From NCBI GenBank assembly GCA_016648135.1, contig JADDOH010002289.1:1-64000 (forward strand): 64,000 nt of DNA, given 5' to 3'. The DNA is from Agrypnia vestita (taxonomy: Eukaryota; Arthropoda; Insecta; Trichoptera; Phryganeidae). A program made the translations under genes and the position numbers. This document shows, one piece after another, positions 47,201-56,200 of the stretch (the first letter of the stretch is position 1; each line of letters opens with the position of its first letter). The notes beneath the pieces were generated by a model. It was given only the letters and a program-made list of their open reading frames with translations, was not told the origin of the DNA and made no database searches.

Positions 47201-50200
47201 GCAGGGAAGTCTTGGTGCCTGAGACAAGCTCAAACCATCCTGGGTTTACTGAATTTTGCCAGTTTCGTTATTCCCAGGGGGCGCCTGCATTGTCGACACA
47301 TGCAACTGCAGTTGAATGCGATGCGGAAACGCCCCCCCAACAAAGTAGTTCAGATGAATTGTCAAGTACAGGAAGATCTGCGTTGGTGGCAGAACAATCT
47401 CGAGACGAATTCTCCGATTCACATTCCTCCAGCCACCCACTTCATGTCAACAGACGCAGCAGGCACAGGTTGGGGAATTCAAATGGACGACCGTCACATC
47501 TCGGGTCTCTGGGCGGAGGAGCAATTGCAGTGGCACAGCAACCAAAAAGAGTTGTATGCAATTTTGAAAGCCTTCGAGTATCTGAACGAGAGTTTGAGCA
47601 ATTCTTCAGTTCTCATTCAATCCGACAACAAAACTGTCTTAGCCTACCTCCGCAACGAGGGCGGGACCAGGTCTATGGCCATGTTACACCTGACATTTCG
47701 GATCATGAGGTTGATGGACCAGCACAACATAACCCTGGAGTGTCAATTCCTACCCGGCCGTTACAACGGTCTAGCGGATCATCTGTCGAGAGGCACAAAA
47801 TTGCCAGAGTGGCATCTTCTCCCACCCGCTACAGAGAACATTTTCAAAGTATGGGGAGTTCCAATGGTGGATCTATTTGCATCACAGACAGCCCATGTGG
47901 TGAAGAGCTACGTATCTCTGAACCCCAGGGACAGCCAGGCGTTATTCCACAATGCATTCAGCAGAACGTGGCATTTCCCACTTGCTTGGATCTTCCCACC
48001 ACCATGCCTCATCCCTCGGGTTCTGACACACATAATGAAGTGCTCAGGAGTATACATGCTAGTGGCCCCCAGATGGCCCAAGGTGTTTTGGTTAGCGGAT
48101 GTAAGAGTACGAGCCATTGCTCCTCCGATAGAGGTACTGGATCTCCCGAGCACATTAATCGATACATCGACAGGCAGTCACCCTCCCAGGATTCGGGACA
48201 TGCATCTCGACGTATGGCTGATTGGGGGTGGGAAGAATCCATGAATGACTGGTCCCCAGAGGAGAGAAATTTACTGCTGGCGAGCTGGAGAAAATCTACC
48301 TTGAACACTTACAGACAAGCATGGAAAAAATGGAGCGCCTGGACAGCAACAAAAGAAGTCGATCCCAAGAATCCTTCAGGGGCACAACTTGCTCGTTTCC
48401 TAGCGCACCTAAAAATTGTAGAGGGACTAGCTCCTAGTACAATTGCCCTTCATAAGTCAGCTATCTCTATGTCTTGTAATCCAGCTAACAGAGAGATCAT
48501 AAGCAGTCACGCACTTGTGAAGCAAGTGATGAAAGGGATTGCAAACACATCCATCAAGTCCCCAAAACCCCCCATCTGGGACCCTCGGATAGTGAGCACC
48601 TGGCTAATGGACAATCTTCCAAAGCCAATTACATTATTTGAAGCCTCAAGACGCTGTGCTACCATACTTCTACTAGCTTCAGGTCGGAGAGTCCATGACC
48701 TGACTCTTTTAAGATGTCCCCAAAGTCATTTGGTAGAAACAAGGAACCATATTACGCTTTGGCCAGCTTTTGGATCGAAAACTGATTCTAAGTCACATAG
48801 ACAGTCAGGTTGGAATCTCTCCAGATCACCAAAGGTAGCACTGGACCCAGTATACTGGGTGAAGCAAGTCTGCGAACTATCAAAAGAGCGTAGAATAGAA
48901 GCAGGTAACAGCTCAAACCTCTTCATATCTACTTGTGGCCCGGCAAGACCAGCATCATCGGCAGTGATTGCAGGGTGGGTTAGATCTGTCCTAAAAGATG
49001 CGGGAATAAATGCCCCAGCTGGCAGTGCTAGATCCGCAGTAGCATCACTGAGTTGGATTGAGAACTATTCTGTACAAGATATTTTGGAGAGAGGCAATTG
49101 GCAATGCGAAAACACCTTCTCAAAGTTTTATAGGAAAGAGATAGAACGCCCTTTAGTTCCAATAAAAAGTACCATTTCCTTAGCAGCCCTTTTTAACCCT
49201 GTAAATTGATCACAATTGACATCGAACTACCACCAGGCGATAACAAACACTTCTCACATGTATATTCTGGATAACGGACGGCACTACATAATATGGGAGT
49301 TTTACCTACCATTAAAACTCTTATTATGTTGCCTCCGTTATCCAGAATATACTTAAGCTCTGCCTGGTGAGAGCTAATTGAACCAAAATGGCTTCCGCCT
49401 GCCTGGTGTAATAAAGGAAAAGGAAACAGGGCTACCAATAAAGGGAGAAAAGGGGAAGGAGGGTACTTACGCACGAAGATGACGCGGGCCGGAAAGGAGA
49501 TGCTATCTCACATGTATATTCTGGATAACGGAGGCAACATAATAAGAGTTTTAATGGTAGGTAAAACTCCCATATTATAATAATTTCATTATCTGTCTGT
49601 CCATCTGTCCGTCTGTCCCCGTAACTCGTGTAACGTTGGTAACTTTATAGTAATTTTTTTTTCATAGGTACTAGAGTACCTACCTAATTTTTTTTTTTTG
49701 TAGTAATTTTTTTTTTAATCTTTTTTCTTTTTTTTCTTTTCTTTCTTTATAGAATTTTTTTCCTTCTATTATTATTATTTTTTAAATATAAGTAAATAAA
49801 TACTTATTCCTTAGGTACTGACATGTAAAGTACCATCATTTTTGTCGAGTTACAGCTAGTCAAAAAATAAATAATGAAATCTATTGTTCCACTCTAAAAT
49901 TGGAATATATCAGCATCTAGCAATTTCTAAAGTGTAACAGAAAGTGGAAAAATAAGAACATATTTTGAAAGCTTTGCTTGAATCGCGGTATGGAGGTAGG
50001 TTACGATGAGTGTCCTATGTCCTTCATAATTCGGATTGTAATTTGCGTTTGGATAATCTGTATGCGACTTGACTTACAGCAAGGACAAACAAAAGAAACA
50101 AAATAATTAAGACAGTGATGGGCATGAAGTTTTTACAAAAAAACATCAGATTGCAATTTGTAAGATATCACAGTGGATAATGATTATTCTCAGTATCCAT

Positions 50201-53200
50201 TTCGCCATGATCGTAGAACAATGACGGATGTGCAAAAAATTCCATATTACGTTTCTAAGCCATCTAATAGTATATAAAAAGTGTATTTTTCTCGTATAAC
50301 GACGGTTCGGCAATCACAACCTTCGTTATACTGACTTTGTATAATGACGGTTCTGATTTGCGATCATAGAACAATGCAGCATGTGTAAAAACATTGTTGT
50401 ATTCCGATGACTACATTTGAGGTTTTAAAGGTATCCACTTTAAATAACTAACCCGAGTTTCAAAGGAAGATCTTTTGTAGTTATTGAGCTATGACAGATT
50501 GTCTTTATGTAAATAAAACTTCAAACTGCTTTCCTGCAAACTTGTGAAAAATCACATGCGTCATTGTTCTACGATTATGACTATTTTGTCATTTTCTGAG
50601 TGTAGTTTTCTGGAATATTCTGCCGTGTATATCTGACCACTCAGGCTGACGTTTCGGATCCCATTGCAGAGTCCACATCAGCCCCAATGATGGACCCTGC
50701 AATGGGATCTGAAATGTCGGCCAGAGAGGTCAGATATACACGCCAGCAGATAACTCAGAAAACTACACAGAAGATTCTGAACGGCCGTCAAAACCTGAGA
50801 AATTTTGTTATTTATTTGTGAATTGTATAATTAGTTTGTTCCATAAAAATTATATTCATCGTTTGTCTAATTTAATATGTTATAGAGACATGTGCATTGA
50901 AAATGAAATTATTTTAATAGAATGGAACCTTGAGGGTCGAGAAATTGTCTTGCAGCTTCAAATGGTCCACCTCGCACAACAATTTCTTCCAGAATAATAC
51001 CAAAGCTGTACACATCTCCTTTTTGAGTTGCTGGGATTCCAGGAATCAGAGTGAGCGGTAGGAGTTCTGGTGCGACCCAGAGTAATTCTGGAATTGATAA
51101 AAGTTCCAATAAATCATTACTAAATATAATGATTCAATGTGTGTCTATAGTGTATTTTTATTTGTACATAAATTTGGAAGAAAACTACATTACACTGTCT
51201 AATGAATTTCCTCAATTAAACATAATTTTTATTTCAAAGGGATTTTCTTATCAGTTTTTTTGTAAGCCTCTACCTAAAATATTATTATCCACAGTAGGTG
51301 ATTTTCATTGTATCACATTTTAATTAAAAATTATTCGAAGACAGGCTACATGCCATTTAATTTTGTATTATAATTTGATTACATTAAATTGTTATGTATT
51401 TTTTAAATTTAATCAAGTAAAGTAAGTCATTGCTGGGTTAGTATATTTTTTGATGCCATGTCTAAAAATCCATAGTTTTGAAGTCTACAAGTTATCTATT
51501 GCAACACATGCATAAAAACTTTCACACGAAGCAAACACATTGTGGTGAGACATAATAATATCTTTAAATAAAGTATCACTTTGTTTGACACCACTTTATT
51601 GAGCAATAACCTAGCAACTATTCAGAATATTTTTAGTAGGTCCTATCTCTTTGCCAAGTGGCCGAGACAGGACATTTCCTCTGTTTATGCTACAATCTTC
51701 TTTGGCCTTCCTTGGCATATGAATATCAGTTGCCAGCCTGTAGCCCTCTTCAGCATTAAAATTTATTCCCTCTAGTTGTATGAGCACAAACCAGCGGGGT
51801 AATTAATCAAACTGTTTAAAAAATGTTGAAATCTGTAAATAAGAATACAAAATATCTTACTGTTATAGTAATGTGTATCTTTTATAACTTCAGCAGGTGT
51901 AGTGAGTGTTGTAAGACCAAAATCAGATATTTTCAGAACAAATCTTCCATCAATTAGACAGTTGTATGATCTTAGTTTTCCGTGAACCATAACTTCTGAA
52001 CTGTGGAGATATGCCATTCCCTGAAACAAAATAGAACAAGGTCTTTTCTTATAATATCTAATTTAATTTTATAATAATAAATATGTAATAAAAAATAACC
52101 AGTAAAAATAATATGATATCTTATTTAATCATACTTAATATAACATTGAAAATAAATAAAATAAATTTAAAAATTTGACTATAACAAATGATTACTATTT
52201 ATTATATTGAAAGAACAATTTAAAATTTTTGCAGCATTTGAGATGTTTAAATAAAATCATGGTTAAAATAATCAAACTTTTGATAAAAAATAGGTTTTTT
52301 TTACATTTAATTATGTTGGTTTTGAATTTGAGACTGTAAATTATTACAGATGAGTTAATTATGTAAAACTAGTTTAAACATCTTAACAACCAGTCCTATA
52401 TAAAAAATAATTCCGTTTTTTAATGTCTTTTTCCCATTTAATTTAAAACACAATATTTTTTATATTCATAGTTAAGCACTAGAATTATTTATTTAAACAC
52501 GTCATCTTCATTTTCTTCCTCTTGTCCTAGTATGTTCGGGAGCCCAAAGACACAAAAAGGTGTTATTTAAATTATTATGTAAAATTGCATTTCGTAAACA
52601 AAACATAATAATCTTAAATTTCAGATTAGTGGTTTATCATCCTGATGAAAGAAATTACTGTTTTCGATATCACTTTGTTAAATATATAAAATTAAGTGGT
52701 TATACAAAAAAGTTCATTACAAATTTGAGTAAAATGTTACCTTAATAATATCATGAATTAAGGACATACGAAAGTTCCAGTCCAACTTGAGGGCATCGTT
52801 GTTTAAAACATCTCTCAAGGATCCTTTAGGACAGTATTCAGTGAGAATTAGAACAGTCGGGCATTCAATGCAAGCACCCACAAATCTAACTGTGTTTTCG
52901 TGAGACACATCTCGTACCTAGAATAAGAATGTAATATGCATCAATGCATCATTGTTGATGTCAATATTTATTTATTTATTAAGGAATCTTAACAGTTTTT
53001 AATCATTATAATGATAGAGCATAGTGTGCATTGCGTACACCAATTAAAAAGATTCACAAATGTTTAAGGCTCAGTGAATTAAGAATGATGTCGGATAAGA
53101 CAATATTTTTAAGTTAATTAATAAATAGTAGTTAGTAAGCAACAAAGGATATTAAAGTTAAATAATGGTAAGTGACTGAATATGAAAAGTATAAAAAGAA

Positions 53201-56200
53201 ATGAGATAATTGATGAGTGTTGACTATAACACGGGAATGGGGATAGGGCGAAAAGGGTTAGGAGATAGGAGTCAGGGTAGAAGTGGAGGAAGATGCAGTG
53301 AGTGATTGGCCAAAGTTGATTGATGATAATTTAAAAAAATATTGTTTATTTTATTTGTATATATCTACTTTTATGTGAGTTTTTTTCACCAACATGTTTT
53401 GTTCCTTATTTTTCCAAATTATTTGAAAAATTATTTAAAAATAATATTATTCCTGAAGTTCTTGATTACTCGCAATTATTGGAAAAATTTTTAGAATTGG
53501 GATTCATTCAATTCTAAAAAACAAATTTTTCCCAATAATTGCGAGTAATCAAGAACTTCAGTAATAATATTTTTTTTAAATAATTTTTCAAATAATTTGG
53601 AAAAACAAGGAACAAAAGACATTTCATTCGAATTTTTTGACAGTTATACAGCACCCTGATGATGGAATGGTAATTTCTGAAACATGTTGGTGAAAAAAAC
53701 TCACATAAAAGTAGATACATATATACAAATAAAATAATCAATATTTTTAAAAAATGTCAATTTAAAATGTTGCTCAATCAATTGAAAAACAAGATGATAA
53801 TTTTATTATTCTGTAAGTCAAGTACTACTAATGTGGTGCTAGAATAAAGAACACATAATCAATAGTATTCTTTTCAATACGGTAAGACCAACATTGAAGA
53901 GGTCATATTGATACAATTATCATTGAATGCCTTGCATGTGCGAAATAATAATGTATTTGGATTAAAGGATATTTTATTTCACGGAACATGGAAGAGCACA
54001 GTCTGTTGGGTTTGTCTACAAGGAGCTATATTACTAAAGTAAACTTGTAAGTACTTGTTTTATTTCCCATAGTAGTTTTTTATTGAGGTCCACCTTCTTC
54101 TTGGTCACCTTTTTGATGGCAACTCTGTTACCTTTGTATATCCCCACAGTTGTGAAGACTTGTGCCGGTAGTATGGAGTTACAGGATACAATGGATGCTC
54201 TTGCGCTGTGCAAGCCATAAGTTAACTGAAAGTCAAATAAAATTATAAGGGTTATAATATATTTATTGAATAAAGTTTAAAAACACCGCTATCAAAATGA
54301 TTTGCTTACATCATTAATTTTTTGCAGTCCCAATTTTGAGCCATATGGTTTGCCGACTTCAAGTAAGACCTCTTCTGCTCTCACCCTCCACGACATGTTG
54401 TTCAAGTCGGCTGACAGCCGCATGTGTCTTAAATGTGGCAAAATAAAAGATGTAAGATCACCAGGATACATTATGATGCATAGTATGTCTTTTTCAGTTT
54501 CGCTAATAGTTTTGGAACAAACAAAACAATCATTTTTGTAAATTATTACTCTTACTAGATGAAAAGCCATTAATAATAATAAAGAAAATGATAATATGTA
54601 TAACCAACCTAAGTAGGTGCCTAAAAAGGCTGGATAAAAATATTTTATCCAGTAAATAAGAAATCTACATAAAGAAACCAGACATTACACACCAAGCTTA
54701 GTAAAATTGAAAAAAATGAATTTACATGTACAATTTTTATTTATATCTACTCAAGTGAGAAAAGTATTATTTTTGAATGACTAACTATATATTGTATATG
54801 TACCTAAATAAATAAATTTATTTTAAATATGAGTGGGACACTGGAACTTATATTAAAGACAAAGAAAATTATATTGTTAAGATGTATATTTTGTTTATTT
54901 ATTTGTTTAAATATGTTGGGAATATTAGTAGGTCGATGGAATGAAAGAGCGATATGCAGTTACTGTTTATTTCTTCCCGGAGATAGGCCCCGGAAGCAAG
55001 TTAAAGTGTACAAGTAATATTTTATGTAATGACGAACAAAGAAATAGATGACGCGCGGAGATCTGCCTGGTGTTACAGCAGTGGCCCGACTGGTGTGGTG
55101 TCGCCAAGTCCCTAGCTCGACCCTATTGTTTATATCGCGGAGATTTTTATTATGTTAATATAAACAAAACTCTGGGTCGGGCGATAGGTACATGGCACAG
55201 GGTTGAACAGGTACCGCTACAGCACTCCCCTTCCAGCAGCTTCCTCGATGGGTGGAGTGGGTGCGAGGAATGCTGCGATGCTAGTTGTTCGGTGCTCCGC
55301 GATGCTCACGTTTATTGTTGGCTGTTGCTTGTTGCGAGCGCCCGACAACCGCCGTCCGATGAGTCGTGGACGCATGGTATGCCGGTGCTCGCAGGTGAGA
55401 GCGCGCGGTGAGTTGGCGCTGGTTGAGTTGGCAACGCTCAGTGAGTCGGCGTTGCTGGTGATGGTGATGGTTGAATGCAGGCGGAGAAGCGTGGGCGGCT
55501 TGTATCCCCCTGGGCACCCCTGCGTTGATGGTTGGTGCTCTGTGAATCGGCGCGGGTTGTTGGTGCATGGTGGGTCGGCATGGGTTGCTGGTGCACGGTG
55601 AGTCGGCACGGGTTGCAGGTACATGATGAATCGGCACAGGTTGCTGCGAACGCGCAGTGAGTCGGCGTTGCAGAATGGAACGCACAGTGAGTCGGCGTTG
55701 TTGGCGCACGGTGAGTCGGCGCTGGTCGCTGGTTACGAGCGCCCGACAACCGCCGTCCGGTGAGTCGAGGACGCATGGTATGTCGGTGCTCGCAAGTGTG
55801 AGCGCGCGGTGAGTCGGCGCTTGTTGACTTGCCAACGCTCAGTGAGTCGGCGTTGCTAGTGTTGTTGGTGACGAATGTCCGACATCCGCAGTCTTGTAGT
55901 TGAAGATGCTGGAGATGCCGGTGCTCGCCATTGTGAGCGCACAGTGAGTCGGCGCTGGATGAGTCGGTTGATGAACGGCCAGGCATAACATTTGGTTATG
56001 CAATTGGCCACTGTTTTGCTGCTTCCGCCCGTGTCCTTTGTCACATCACTGTTCCCTTGAGATCGCGTCTTTCATCCGTCGGCTTCCCAAATCGAAAATA
56101 AACTGTATCACGTCGGGGTCACCACTGTTGTGAATGTTCGTGGTCGATGGAATGAAAGAGCGATATGCCGTTACTGTTTATTTCTTCCCGGAGATAGGCC

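Larger units (their letters stand above)
44879..49573 (+). mobile_element. DIRS-type tyrosine-recombinase retrotransposon, 4695 bp
   Basis: Inverted terminal repeats (44894-45051 and 49376-49533) are identical by eye over about 158 bp. An internal complementary region at 49253-49352 consists of the complement of the left terminus (44879-44918) joined to the complement of the right terminus (49514-49573), which defines both ends exactly. It carries gag-like, RT/RNase H and tyrosine recombinase ORFs on the plus strand, antisense to the host gene. As expected for DIRS there is no target duplication. It sits 149 bases upstream (transcript sense) of cyclase exon 9. Confidence 0.95.

Noticed and set aside
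46711..48240. Upstream 510 codons of the recombinase frame
   Set aside because: They overlap conserved RT/RNase H coding sequence in another frame, and the ATGA start at 48241 fits the domain border.
55217..55986. Long minus-strand open frames (His/Thr/Pro-rich)
   Set aside because: They arise from the GC-rich tandem units inside the TRIM, exist in several frames at once and show no domain.
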